Below, one piece after another: positions 17,068 through 25,695 of a stretch of 64,000 bases of DNA. The notes under the pieces were generated by a model, which worked only from the letters and a program-made list of their open reading frames with translations, made no database searches and was not told the DNA's origin. Position numbers and translations under genes: made by a program. Origin of the DNA: JAAXHH01 sp965225915 (GTDB taxonomy: Bacteria; JAAXHH01); assembly GCA_965225915.1 (NCBI GenBank), contig OZ245326.1, positions 124,001 through 188,000 of the forward strand, read 5' to 3'. Numbering within the stretch: the first letter of the stretch is position 1; every line of letters begins with the position of its first letter.

Positions 17068-18300
17068 TCATCCCGTCTTGATGCGCTGAAATCGCTTCTT
17101 GCCGGCTCTCAACAGCAGGATGCCTTCGTCGTCGAGATCCGCGGTATTGAGTACCCGGTCGATGGCGGACACCCGTTCGCCGTTGACGGACGCGCCGCCC
17201 TGCTGAATCAACCTGCGCGCTTCGCTCTTGGTCTTGCCCAGTTTAGCTTCCACGAATAGGTCAATGACGTTGATACCGGCTTCCAGACGTTCCCGGCCAA
17301 TCTCCAGGGTGGGCACGTGGTCTCCACCATCCCATGCACCGCCGAAGACGCTACGTGCGCCACGCTGCGCCTGGGCCGCCGCCGCCTCGCCGTGGGTGAC
17401 TTTCGTCGCCTCGTAGGCCAGGACCGACTTGGCGTGCCGGATCTTATCACCCTCCAGTGCGCCGAGTTCACGGACCTGATCCATGGGCAGGAAGGTAAAG
17501 CGGGCCAGTAGCCCTCCCACGTCCCGGTCATCGACATTCACCCAGTACTGGTAGTAGTCGTAGGGAGAGGTCATTTCGGGATCGAGCCAGAGTGCACCGC
17601 CCAGTGTCTTTCCCATTTTCTGGCCGTCCGACAGGGTCAGAAGGGGCGTGGTGACCGCCTGGGCCGCGACTCGTTCCTTTCGCCGGATCAGGTTGACGCC
17701 GGCCACGATATTTCCCCACTGATCGTCTCCGCCCAACTGCATCGTGCAACCGTAGTTGCGGAAGAGCATCAGGAAATCGTACGCCTGGAGGATCTGGTAG
17801 TTGAACTCCATGAAGGTCAGCCCCGTCTCCATGCGTAACTTGTAGGCTTCGGCCGTCAACATCCGGTTGACGCTGAAATGCTCTCCAATCTCCCGGATGA
17901 ACGTGATATAGTTCAGCGTACGCAGCCACTCTGCGTTATTGACCAGCAACGCTTTCCCGCTGTCGAAATCGAGGTAACGGCTAAGCTGCGTTTTGATCCG
18001 CGTGATGTTCTGATCGATGGTCTCTGCAGTCAGCATGGGGCGGAGCTCGTCCTTGCCGCTCGGGTCGCTGATCATCGCCGTACCGCCACCCACGAGGGCG
18101 ATAGGATTGTGGCCGCCGCGCTGTACATGGGCCAGCGTCATGACCTGGACCAGGTGGCCGACGTGCAGGCTGATCGCCGTCGGATCGAAACCGATATAAC
18201 AGGTTACGGATTCCTCGTCAAAATCGCGTGCTACGGCCTCTTCGTCCGTAACCTGCGAGACGAATCCGCGTTCTTTCAATACCTCGAATACGCTGGACAT
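17068..18300 (-). CDS. tyrS: Tyrosyl-tRNA synthetase
   Basis: 410 residues, class Ic aminoacyl-tRNA synthetase charging tRNA-Tyr in the cytoplasm. The HIGH motif appears as HVGH (46-49), the KMSKS loop as KMGKT (228-232), and the tyrosine pocket includes GFDP near 37-40 and GGDDQWGN at 190-197. A C-terminal S4 RNA-binding domain occupies about 345-405. Length and order match the bacterial enzyme, including the variant KMSKS common in TyrZ-like forms. It starts 16 bases after a Gfo/Idh gene on the same strand, so it may be co-transcribed with it. This is the clearest housekeeping gene in the window. Confidence 0.97.
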   Translation of the reverse strand: MSSVFEVLKERGFVSQVTDEEAVARDFDEESVTCYIGFDPTAISLHVGHLVQVMTLAHVQRGGHNPIALVGGGTAMISDPSGKDELRPMLTAETIDQNITRIKTQLSRYLDFDSGKALLVNNAEWLRTLNYITFIREIGEHFSVNRMLTAEAYKLRMETGLTFMEFNYQILQAYDFLMLFRNYGCTMQLGGDDQWGNIVAGVNLIRRKERVAAQAVTTPLLTLSDGQKMGKTLGGALWLDPEMTSPYDYYQYWVNVDDRDVGGLLARFTFLPMDQVRELGALEGDKIRHAKSVLAYEATKVTHGEAAAAQAQRGARSVFGGAWDGGDHVPTLEIGRERLEAGINVIDLFVEAKLGKTKSEARRLIQQGGASVNGERVSAIDRVLNTADLDDEGILLLRAGKKRFQRIKTG

Positions 18301-18316
18301 GCTGGGTTCTTCCGGA

Positions 18317-19291
18317 TTACAGGGACACGGACTGTCCCGTCCTCGAAGATTCGTAGATGGCGAGGATCAGCGCGAGGGACTTCTTGGCCTCCTCGCCCGT
18401 TATGCGGGGCGTGCCGCCGTGGCGGACAAGTTGGATCATGTCCTCGATCACGTTTTCGGGTCCGTCGCAGGGGAAGGGATCGTCTTTCGACTCATCGGGA
18501 ATGTGCCAGGTATCGATCTTGTTCCCGGCTGTAATGATCAGTCCCCGGGCGCCGTGCAGTTCGACGCCGGCGGGAATGGTGACCGGACACGTCGTCGTCC
18601 CGAGGATGGCTCCCACGGCGCCGCTCTTAAACCGAATCATGGCCATACCGAGATCTTCGGATTCGATGTCGTGGTTGAACACGCCGATCTGACCCTGGAC
18701 GCTATCTACTGGTCCCATGTACCAGACCAGCAGATCGATCTGGTGCACGGACTGGTTGATCAGCGACCCACCGCCGTCCAGTTTCCACGTACCGTGCCAG
18801 CCCTTGTAATAGGCGTCATTCCGGAACCACTTGAGCCGCACCTCGCCCAGGATCATCCTGCCGAGGCGCCCTTCGTCCACGGCCTGCTTGACCCGGACGT
18901 TGTCGGCCATGTACCGCGCCTCGAAATCGATGGACAGGATAACACCGGCATCGCGGCAGGATTCGATCATTCTATCCGCCCGCTCCAGCGTCACGTCGAG
19001 CGGTTTGGTAGTGATCACGTGCTTGCCGGCCTGTGCGGCCTCTATGGCGAATTCGGCATGGGTGCCGCTCGGAGTCATGACGTTTATTACGTCTATATCG
19101 TCACGATCGAGCAGGCGCCTGTAGTCCTCGTACCAGTCCACGCCGTACTGCTCGGCCGCCTTCCGACCCCGTTTTTCATCGAGTTCGGCGACCGCCACGA
19201 GCCTGGCGCCTTCCGTCTCATGAATGCAACGCGCGCGCACGTTGCCCATACCGAGTCCTATCACGCCGAACCCGACGGTATCGGTGCTCAA
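18317..19291 (-). CDS. Gfo/Idh/MocA family oxidoreductase
   Basis: 324 residues. Rossmann motif GVIGLGMGN at residues 9-17, catalytic lysine in TTKP (94-97), and the C-terminal domain with GGGSLINQSVHQIDLL near 158-173, a hallmark of sugar-acting members. It starts with TTG (reading MSTDTVGFGV) behind GGAGAG. Predicted NAD(P)-dependent sugar or inositol dehydrogenase. It lies directly upstream of tyrS on the minus strand, an association that looks accidental in function. Confidence 0.88.
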   Translation of the reverse strand: MSTDTVGFGVIGLGMGNVRARCIHETEGARLVAVAELDEKRGRKAAEQYGVDWYEDYRRLLDRDDIDVINVMTPSGTHAEFAIEAAQAGKHVITTKPLDVTLERADRMIESCRDAGVILSIDFEARYMADNVRVKQAVDEGRLGRMILGEVRLKWFRNDAYYKGWHGTWKLDGGGSLINQSVHQIDLLVWYMGPVDSVQGQIGVFNHDIESEDLGMAMIRFKSGAVGAILGTTTCPVTIPAGVELHGARGLIITAGNKIDTWHIPDESKDDPFPCDGPENVIEDMIQLVRHGGTPRITGEEAKKSLALILAIYESSRTGQSVSL

Positions 19292-19379
19292 ATCGATCTC
19301 TCCATTATGTACTTGGAATTTTCAGGATCGATCCGGCTCAGACCCTTGCCTGCCGGATCGACAATCGATGCAACGTCGT

Positions 19380-19727
19380 TCATTCTTCGAACCGACCTGA
19401 ACCTACGGTCAGGAACTCGCCCGCCAGCAACTCGTGCAGGATCTCCACCTTGTTCCCCGTGCGCCGGTTCAGGTCCTCGAGTACCTCCTCCCCGACAAGC
19501 TCGTCGACGCAGCCGACGTGCTCCACGTATTCTGCCACGAGATCCTCGTTCCATTCTCCATCGATACTGGCTGTAACGTAGACCGAAAAGGTTTTGATAG
19601 GCATCGGATATTCATCCGGGATCATCACCTGAACATCCCGAATCACTTCATTCACTCGAATCGACTGGACACTCTTCTCCTTTAACTCACGAATCATATC
19701 GTTGAGATCGGTGAATGTAAGTTTCAT
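19380..19727 (-). CDS. Small acidic protein of unknown function
   Basis: 115 residues starting at ATG 19727, preceded by AAAGGAA; an upstream in-frame ATG at 19799 is not supported by a binding site. The protein begins MKLTFTDLND, alternates short helices and strands, and is rich in Glu, Asp and Val with no cysteine and no membrane segment. I recognise no family. A promoter at 19872-19900 drives it, and the Gfo/Idh and tyrS genes follow in the same direction, so it may head that transcript. Confidence 0.65.
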   Translation of the reverse strand: MKLTFTDLNDMIRELKEKSVQSIRVNEVIRDVQVMIPDEYPMPIKTFSVYVTASIDGEWNEDLVAEYVEHVGCVDELVGEEVLEDLNRRTGNKVEILHELLAGEFLTVGSGRFEE

Positions 19728-19871
19728 GGAAAGGTTCCTTTCCGGCCACGGGCCGTATACCCGCAAATCGGTATGACAGCACAAGAATGAAGGACGCAAC
19801 GCAGACAGCCCTACTCAACGTGTTGCGACCCGAAACTATGGGAAATCCTTTCGTGGCATTGATCTGCACTT

Positions 19872-19900
19872 AGGCTAAGCGGAAGGCGGCACGATGTCAA
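19872..19900 (-). promoter_or_regulatory. Sigma-70-like promoter for the small unknown gene
   Basis: TTGACA (19895-19900) and TAGCCT (19872-19877) on the minus strand are separated by exactly 17 bases. The -35 is a full consensus match; the -10 keeps only TA...T. The predicted leader is about 140 bases. Confidence 0.5.
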
Positions 19901-20004
19901 GCTTTTTTCAGCGTGATTTCGTACGGAAATTATCGATGAAATCGCTTCTTCACAAGAGTCTGTACACGCTATTCGTGGTCCGATGTCTGGGGATGAGTCC
20001 ATAC

Positions 20005-20033
20005 TTGACAGGACCACCTCGTATTTCTAACTT
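20005..20033 (+). promoter_or_regulatory. Possible promoter for the GNAT gene
   Basis: A perfect TTGACA at 20005-20010 is followed after 17 bases by TAACTT (20028-20033), a weak -10. No better -10 lies at 16 or 18 bases. Confidence 0.35.
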
Positions 20034-20130
20034 GGATACTAGAGATTAGAGGAGATTACACGAAATCGAACGCCCGTCTGATGGCTGTTTTCGGCGTCGT
20101 GAGGGGCGATACAGACCGAAGGAGACATCC

Positions 20131-20718
20131 ATGCTGGAAGAAATCCTGGCCCAGGAATATCCGAAGACACCAACGCTGAAGAACGGCTCAGAGGTCACGA
20201 TCCGTCCACTCGAATCGGACGACGTAGAAGCGCTGTATGCCTTTTTCCAGTCAATTCCACGCAAGGACCGGATCTTCCTGAAGGACGACATCCGGGACAA
20301 GCACATCATCGAGGGCTGGTGCGGTTCAATTGACTGGGACGTGGTTATCCCCATTGTGGGGATCGTGGACGACGAAATCGTCGCCGAAGTCTCATTGCAT
20401 CGCGAGCGCCGTGGCTGGAAAAGCCATATCGGGAAACTGCGCCTGGTCGTTCACCCCGAATACCGCCGCCAGGGCCTGGCGATCGAGATGATCAACGAAT
20501 TGATCAGCGTTTCCCTCCACACTGGATCCGTCGAGCAACTCAACGCCGAGTGCATGGTGGACGTCCAGCGAGGCGCGATACTGCTGTTGCAACTGGTCGG
20601 TTTCGTACAGCGGGCCATCCTGCCTGACCAGGTCCGCGACATCGAGGGGAGACTGCATGACCTGGCCCTGCTGTCCTACACCCTGAGGAACCCGGAAGAT
20701 GCCCCGGCGCTGGACTAG
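20131..20718 (+). CDS. GNAT-family N-acetyltransferase
   Basis: 195 residues. Residues 22-30 (VTIRPLESD) open the fold as in many GNAT proteins, and LRLVVHPEYRRQGLAIEMI (103-121) is motif A, with RRQGLA binding the acetyl-CoA pyrophosphate. Such enzymes transfer an acetyl group from acetyl-CoA to an amine; the acceptor is unknown. The ATG is preceded by AAGGAG. The gene stands alone and converges on the broken ABC transporter remnant. Confidence 0.83.
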   Translation: MLEEILAQEYPKTPTLKNGSEVTIRPLESDDVEALYAFFQSIPRKDRIFLKDDIRDKHIIEGWCGSIDWDVVIPIVGIVDDEIVAEVSLHRERRGWKSHIGKLRLVVHPEYRRQGLAIEMINELISVSLHTGSVEQLNAECMVDVQRGAILLLQLVGFVQRAILPDQVRDIEGRLHDLALLSYTLRNPEDAPALD

Positions 20719-20780
20719 TATCGGAGCCGGGTCGCCAACCGTACTGAATGCCAGCCAAGGAACCTATGAACGGAGATTCA

Positions 20781-21285
20781 TCACCCCTTCACGGCCCCGA
20801 TGGTAATGCTCCGCACGAAATAGGGCTGGAAGATCAGGAAGACAATGATCATAGGCAGGGCGGACACCGAGGCCCCGGCCATGAGCATGCCGTAATCGGT
20901 GAAATACTGGTTCTGCAGGGTGTTTAGCCCGATCTGCAGGGTCATCATCGAACTCCGGTTGATCACGGATCAGCGGCCAAAGAAACTCGTTCCACACCCC
21001 CATGAAGGTGAAGATGCCAAGGACCCCCATCCCGGGCTTCGCCAGCGGCAGAATCACCCGCTGAAACACCCCCTACTCCCTGCAACCGTCCATGCGCGCC
21101 GCCTCGATGAGTTCCGTGGGCAGCTTCTGCAGGAATTGTTTCATCAGGAAAATGGAAAAGGGCATGATCAACACGGGGACGATGAGCGCCTTGTAGGTGT
21201 TGATCCAGTCCAACTTGACGATCAGCGCGTATAGCGGAATGATGGTCAGCTGGCTCGGAACGAACATGAGGCTGATCACCGTCCA
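20781..21285 (-). pseudogene. Remnant of a MalG-type sugar ABC transporter permease
   Basis: Translated fragments match the carbohydrate ABC permease family: MFVPSQLTIIPLYALIVKLD, then LPTELIEAARMDGCRE (the EAA loop that contacts the ATPase), then FQRVILPLAKPGMGVLGIF, FMGVWNEFLWPLI and, in another frame, LQNQYFTDYGMLMAGASVSA and the C-terminal VRSITIGAVKG. A TAG at 21073-21075 interrupts the EAA loop, and one extra base near 20967 shifts the frame after WPLI. The N-terminal membrane helices are missing. It cannot make a working permease unless these are sequencing errors. Confidence 0.8.
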
Positions 21286-21421
21286 GCTCGTGGCCGGTCA
21301 CGCCGATCCAGTAATCCTGGGTCCAGAGCGTGATACCGGTCTTGTCTTCGTCCAGCGGCGCATCCACGCCGCAGGCGCACAGGACGACCAGGACCAACCC
21401 GATACAGCGGGTCTTTCTCAT
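21281..21421 (-). pseudogene. N-terminal stub of a sugar-binding lipoprotein, fused to the permease remnant
   Basis: From ATG 21421 the translation begins MRKTRCIGLVLVVLCACG, a signal peptide with a lipobox-like cysteine, then GITLWTQDYWIGVTG, which resembles the first strand of extracellular sugar-binding proteins. After about 47 codons the sequence changes directly into permease sequence in another frame. The rest of the binding protein and any first permease are absent, which suggests one deletion joining the two genes. Confidence 0.6.
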
Positions 21422-21434
21422 GGCGCAACCCATT

Positions 21435-22253
21435 TCAGAATAGACTCAACTGGCGTTCGAAATCGGGGACGACGGTGTCCAGACCGAGCAGCCGCTTCAT
21501 CCGGTTGCAGTCGTTGGGCGAATGACCGGAATAATAGTTGTTGAAAAACCCGAACAATGCGTCGACCCGGGGCAGGATGTCCCTTTTCACCCGTTCCGCC
21601 CACTTGATGAGATCCTGGGTGCGGTCGACGACGGATTCCCTGAAGTGGCCGATGCGCGGATCCTCTGTGTCTCCCATCCAGCGGATATAGGTAAATTCCG
21701 CGGTGATCTCGGGTACGATCGGCATGACACGGGGATGGTCCTGTATGGTCCAGGCCGCGCGGTGCGAACGAAGGAGTTCGAACACCTCCGGATTGATCCA
21801 AGACGGGTGGCGGAATTCGAAGGCGAAGCGGAAGTCCGTGGTCGGAAGGAGTTTCAGGAATGACTCCACGCGGGAGAAGGTCCTCGTGTTGCAATGAAAA
21901 CCGGGAGGAAGCTGAACGAGCAGGCACCCGAGCCGGTCGCCCAGGAGGGCCATGCTTGCCAGGAACGGGGTAAGCAGTTCCTCTGCTTCGACCAGCCCTC
22001 TTTCGTGGGTGATTTTACCGGGGAGTTTAGCCGCAAAACGAAACGTGCCGGGGGTACGGTCACGCCAGGCGGTCACCACTTCGGGCCGGGGAATAAAATG
22101 GAAGGTGCTGTCAATCTCCAGCGCGTCGAACACCTGGGCATAGTACCGCAGCAGGTCTTTCCGGTCGGCGTCGCGGGCATAAAAAGAACCCGACCAGTCC
22201 TTGTAGGTCCATCCCATCGTACCGATGTGCAGAGAACCCGGTACCACGGTCAT
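21435..22253 (-). CDS. DUF72 (YecE-like) protein
   Basis: 272 residues from ATG 22253, which has GGAG five bases upstream; an earlier in-frame TTG at 22319 would overlap the E2 gene. The sequence opens LHIGTMGWTYKDWSGSFY and contains EIDSTFHFIP and FEFRHPSW, characteristic blocks of DUF72 proteins, TIM-barrel proteins of uncertain biochemical role. It ends 14 bases before the stub of the transporter operon and follows the E2 gene on the same strand, probably the last intact gene of that transcript. Confidence 0.88.
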   Translation of the reverse strand: MTVVPGSLHIGTMGWTYKDWSGSFYARDADRKDLLRYYAQVFDALEIDSTFHFIPRPEVVTAWRDRTPGTFRFAAKLPGKITHERGLVEAEELLTPFLASMALLGDRLGCLLVQLPPGFHCNTRTFSRVESFLKLLPTTDFRFAFEFRHPSWINPEVFELLRSHRAAWTIQDHPRVMPIVPEITAEFTYIRWMGDTEDPRIGHFRESVVDRTQDLIKWAERVKRDILPRVDALFGFFNNYYSGHSPNDCNRMKRLLGLDTVVPDFERQLSLF

Positions 22254-22308
22254 ATCCACTCCGTACGGATTCGCCCGTGCGAGCGCGGCGGGCGGACCCG
22301 CAACAGGG

Positions 22309-23607
22309 TCAGACTCCAACCCGGTCCGAATCGAATGACTCCAGGTTGCGCGTGATGTCCCTGATAAACCTGGCGGCGTTCAGGCCGTCGATGAAACGAT
22401 GATCGAAGGACAGGCTCATGAACATCATGGACCGAATGGCCAGGGAATCATCCGCCTGCACGACGACCTGCTTCTTGACGCTTCCCGTGGCTATGATGCC
22501 CGCCTCGGGCTGGTTGATGATCGGCGTGCCGAAAAGCGTGTCCCACATACCCGGATTGGTCAGGGTGAACGTACTGCCTTTCAGGTCATCGGGAGACAGC
22601 TTGCGGTCATGGGCCCGCTTGGCCAGGTCATGGGCTGCCTGGGCAATGCCCGCGAAGTCCATCTCGTCCGCGTGGCGGATGACCGGTACCACGACCCCCT
22701 TTTCGAGTCCGACCGCCAGTCCCATGTTCACGTGCTTCCACTGCAGGATCCGTTCATCATCCATCGTGGCGTTCATCATGGGGTTCGCTCGAAGCGCGTC
22801 GACGATGGCAGAGATAAAGAAAGGCGTCAGCGTCAGCTTGATGCCGGTCTTCTGCTGGAACCGTTCCCGGGCCTGTTCCCGATACCGGACAATGTGCGTC
22901 ATGTCTACTTCGGAAACGGAGGTCACGTGGGGGGACACCTGCTTGCTGCGAATCATGTGCTCGGCGATGGTCTTACGCATGGTGTCCATCGTCACGATGC
23001 GGGCTTCTTCCGGGCCTGTTGGACGGGAAACCTGAACATAGTCGGAAGTGTCTTCCTCGGCCGCGGCCGGTTCAGGAATCCGCGATGCCCGGCGTTCCAG
23101 GTACGATATCAGATCGTCCCGGGTTACCCTACCGTCTTTTCCGGTACCCTCCAGGGTTTCCAGCGTAGCCATGTCGATACGTTCTTCCCGGGCAATGCGC
23201 AATACGAGGGGCGAATAGAACCGCTCGGACTGGGCTCGCCTGGGCGGCCCCACACCGGCGGCGTCCGTATCGGCCAGAGGTGAAGCTTCAGCTTCGATCT
23301 CTGCCGGTTTTGATCCCGCGCCATCAGGCTCCGGCGCCTGCTTATCCTCATCGGCCTGTTCTGAATCGGCCCCATCACCCGTATCGATGACACCGATCAC
23401 CTCGCCGATGGCTACCGTGGTCCCTTCGGCTACGCGTATATCGGAAAGCACACCGCCCTTGATGGCCGGTATGTCCGTATCGATTTTGTCGGTGGTTATT
23501 TCCACCACGGATTCGTCCCGTTCGATCGGATCGCCGACCTTCTTCAACCAGCGGATAACCGTTCCTTCCTCAACGCTTTCGCCGAGCCTGGGCATTACGA
23601 TGTTCAC
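22309..23607 (-). CDS. 2-oxo acid dehydrogenase E2, dihydrolipoamide acyltransferase
   Basis: 432 residues in the standard order: one lipoyl domain (1-77) with lipoylated Lys41 in EITTDKIDTDIPA, an acidic linker (78-128), a peripheral subunit-binding domain (131-170), another linker, and the catalytic acyltransferase domain. DHRFIDG at 402-408 supplies His403 and Asp407. It forms the core of a pyruvate, 2-oxoglutarate or branched-chain dehydrogenase complex. E1 beta, E1 alpha and lipB lie directly upstream on the same strand; no E3 gene is in the window. Separate E1 alpha and beta subunits argue against a 2-oxoglutarate complex and favour pyruvate or branched-chain substrates. Confidence 0.93.
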   Translation of the reverse strand: MNIVMPRLGESVEEGTVIRWLKKVGDPIERDESVVEITTDKIDTDIPAIKGGVLSDIRVAEGTTVAIGEVIGVIDTGDGADSEQADEDKQAPEPDGAGSKPAEIEAEASPLADTDAAGVGPPRRAQSERFYSPLVLRIAREERIDMATLETLEGTGKDGRVTRDDLISYLERRASRIPEPAAAEEDTSDYVQVSRPTGPEEARIVTMDTMRKTIAEHMIRSKQVSPHVTSVSEVDMTHIVRYREQARERFQQKTGIKLTLTPFFISAIVDALRANPMMNATMDDERILQWKHVNMGLAVGLEKGVVVPVIRHADEMDFAGIAQAAHDLAKRAHDRKLSPDDLKGSTFTLTNPGMWDTLFGTPIINQPEAGIIATGSVKKQVVVQADDSLAIRSMMFMSLSFDHRFIDGLNAARFIRDITRNLESFDSDRVGV

Positions 23608-23634
23608 GTTAGGTACCCTCTTTATGCTGACCGA

Positions 23635-24615
23635 TTAATAGGCCACGAGTTCGCGTAGTGCGACCGTTATCTTTTCCGTGTTCGGCAGGAAGTAGGATTC
23701 CAGCGGCGGACTGAAGGGAACGGGCGTGTCGATGGCCGCCAGCCGGCGAACGGGCGCGTCGAGGTGCTCGAAGGCTTCGTCGGCCACTACTGCGGCGATT
23801 TCACCGCCGAACCCGCCGGTCAGAGTATCTTCGTGGATGACCATGACCCTGTTCGTCTTCCGAACGGATTCGAGGATGGACTGCTTGTCGTAGGGAAGCA
23901 GGGACCTTAGGTCGATCACCTCCGTCTCGATGCCCTCTCTGGCCAGGGTTTCGGCGGCGTCCAGGCTGTGAAAGACCATCTTCCCATAGGTGATGATAGT
24001 CGCGTCACGACCCTCCCGCCGCACCGCCGCCTCGCCGATGGGCACAATGTAATCCTCTTCGGGGAGTTCCTCCCTGATCCGGGGAAACCGGTACAGTCCC
24101 TTGTGCTCGAAAAAAAGCACCGGGTTGTTGTCCCGTACGGACGCCTTGAGGAGACCTTTCGCGTCGTAGGTCGTAGCCGGCGCCACGACCTTGAGGCCGG
24201 GCACCCTGCAAAACCAGGCCTCCGGATTCTGGGAATGGAACGGGCCCGCGTTGCCGATGGAGCCTGAGGGGCATCTCACCACCAGGGGTACTGCGGCGCC
24301 CCAGCGGTAATGGGTCTTGGCCACGTTGTTGACCAGTTGATTGAACCCGCAGGCGATAAAATCGGCGAACTGCATTTCGGCAACCGGCCGCATGCCCATC
24401 AGCGCCGCGCCCATGGCCGCGCCGATGATCACGGATTCCGCCACGGGGGCGTCGATCACCCGGTCCTCGCCGAAGTCGTCCAGGAATCCCTTTGTTATTT
24501 TAAAAGCCCCGCCGTAAACCCCGATGTCCTCGCCGAGGCAGAACACGCTTTGATCCCGTTCCATCTCTTCTCGGAGTCCGGCCGAAATGGCTTCCAGGTA
24601 GGTCACGGGAGGCAT
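23635..24615 (-). CDS. 2-oxo acid dehydrogenase E1 component, beta subunit
   Basis: 326 residues, the usual length of the beta subunit, which completes the ThDP active site with the alpha chain. GEDIGVYGGAFKIT (about 28-41) and the DAPVAE block (about 55-60) are conserved family blocks; the C-terminal transketolase-like domain with GGFGGEIAA and APVRRLAAIDTPVPF is present. The gene starts 21 bases after the alpha subunit stop and ends 27 bases before the E2 start, so the three are one operon. Confidence 0.93.
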   Translation of the reverse strand: MPPVTYLEAISAGLREEMERDQSVFCLGEDIGVYGGAFKITKGFLDDFGEDRVIDAPVAESVIIGAAMGAALMGMRPVAEMQFADFIACGFNQLVNNVAKTHYRWGAAVPLVVRCPSGSIGNAGPFHSQNPEAWFCRVPGLKVVAPATTYDAKGLLKASVRDNNPVLFFEHKGLYRFPRIREELPEEDYIVPIGEAAVRREGRDATIITYGKMVFHSLDAAETLAREGIETEVIDLRSLLPYDKQSILESVRKTNRVMVIHEDTLTGGFGGEIAAVVADEAFEHLDAPVRRLAAIDTPVPFSPPLESYFLPNTEKITVALRELVAY

Positions 24616-24636
24616 AGTCGTTTCCTGTTCGAGACG

Positions 24637-25662
24637 CTAATCCGCGTAGACGCCTTCGAGCGCTTCCTCGGGTTCAGGCAGGGGGCTTTGTTCCGCGTAA
24701 TCGACCGCGTCATCCACGATGCCCTTGATTTCTTGCTGGATGTAGTCAATTTCTTCCCGGGTAAAATACTTCCTGTCCAGCAACATCTGCTCACACTTGG
24801 TGACGGGATCGTTGTTCCATCCGTCCTCGAGGACTTCCGTGGGCACGTAAAACGCGTCGTCGTGCTGGGCGTGTCCCAGCAACCGGGTGCAGCGCGCTTC
24901 GATCAGCGTCGGTCCGCCCCCTTCCCGGGCGAGATCCACGGCGTCCCGCGTCGCTTTGTAAACGGCGCGCAAGTCCGTGCCGTCGACCAGCGACCCCGCG
25001 ATACCGTAACCCTGTGCCCGGTCAACGAGGTTTTCACAGGCGTACTCGAGCCGGGCGGGCGTAGAGTAGGCGAACTTGTTGTTCTCCACGATCAGCACCA
25101 TGGGCAGCTTGTGCACAGCCGCGAAGTTGAGTCCTTCGTGAAAGTCGCCAATACTCGAGCCGCCTTCGCCGATGTAGGTCAGTGAGACCGCACCGTCGCC
25201 GCGCATCTTGCTGGCCAGCGCGATGCCCGCGGCCACGGGGATATTCGCGCCGAGGTGACTGATCATCCCGACGATACGGTGGTCCCAGTTCCCGCAGTGC
25301 ATGTTGCCTTCGCGTCCGCCGGTGGGTCCGTTGGCACGTCCCAGGTATTGGCACATCATGTCGCGCGGGGTGTGGCCCCGGAGGAAATGGGCGCCGATCA
25401 CCCGGTGCATGGGGACCAGGATGTCCCTGTCTCCCAGTGTGTACGCGCTTCCCGCGGCTATGGCCTCGTGGCCCGCGCCCGCGTAGGCCGCGCCAACGAG
25501 CCGGCCCTGCTTGAAAAGCCGGTAAATGCGCTCTTCGAATTCCCTTTGAAGGCGCATGGTATGGTATAGGGTTCGATAGTCCGCCCGGCCGAGGCCGAGA
25601 TCATCGAGGTCGGACGCGTTAAGGTCGGGGTTTGATAATGCGGGGGCGGTTTCAACGTTCAT
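24637..25662 (-). CDS. 2-oxo acid dehydrogenase E1 component, alpha subunit
   Basis: 341 residues. The ThDP-binding motif runs from GEGGSSIGDFHEGLN (165-179) to ENN (193-195); the usual GDG has become GEG, a conservative change seen in some family members. GGREGNMH (115-122) is a typical conserved block. It decarboxylates the 2-oxo acid and passes the acyl group to lipoyl-E2. It starts 33 bases after lipB, so the complex and its lipoylation enzyme share a transcript. Confidence 0.93.
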   Translation of the reverse strand: MNVETAPALSNPDLNASDLDDLGLGRADYRTLYHTMRLQREFEERIYRLFKQGRLVGAAYAGAGHEAIAAGSAYTLGDRDILVPMHRVIGAHFLRGHTPRDMMCQYLGRANGPTGGREGNMHCGNWDHRIVGMISHLGANIPVAAGIALASKMRGDGAVSLTYIGEGGSSIGDFHEGLNFAAVHKLPMVLIVENNKFAYSTPARLEYACENLVDRAQGYGIAGSLVDGTDLRAVYKATRDAVDLAREGGGPTLIEARCTRLLGHAQHDDAFYVPTEVLEDGWNNDPVTKCEQMLLDRKYFTREEIDYIQQEIKGIVDDAVDYAEQSPLPEPEEALEGVYAD

Positions 25663-25695
25663 GGCGCCTCCTGGGTGCGATGTGTCTTGCTGGCG

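Larger units (their letters stand above)
19728..20130. other. 403-base divergent intergenic region
   Basis: Separates the small unknown (minus) from the GNAT gene (plus). It contains a good minus-strand promoter and a weaker plus-strand one, both listed separately. No conserved small ORF, RNA gene or terminator hairpin was seen. A run of six T at 19903-19908 follows no clear stem. The GNAT gene has a leader of about 90 bases if the plus promoter is correct. Confidence 0.6.

Noticed and set aside
18299..19576. Plus-strand 425-codon open frame
   Set aside because: Antisense to the Gfo/Idh gene with its Rossmann and TKP motifs; no recognisable domain.
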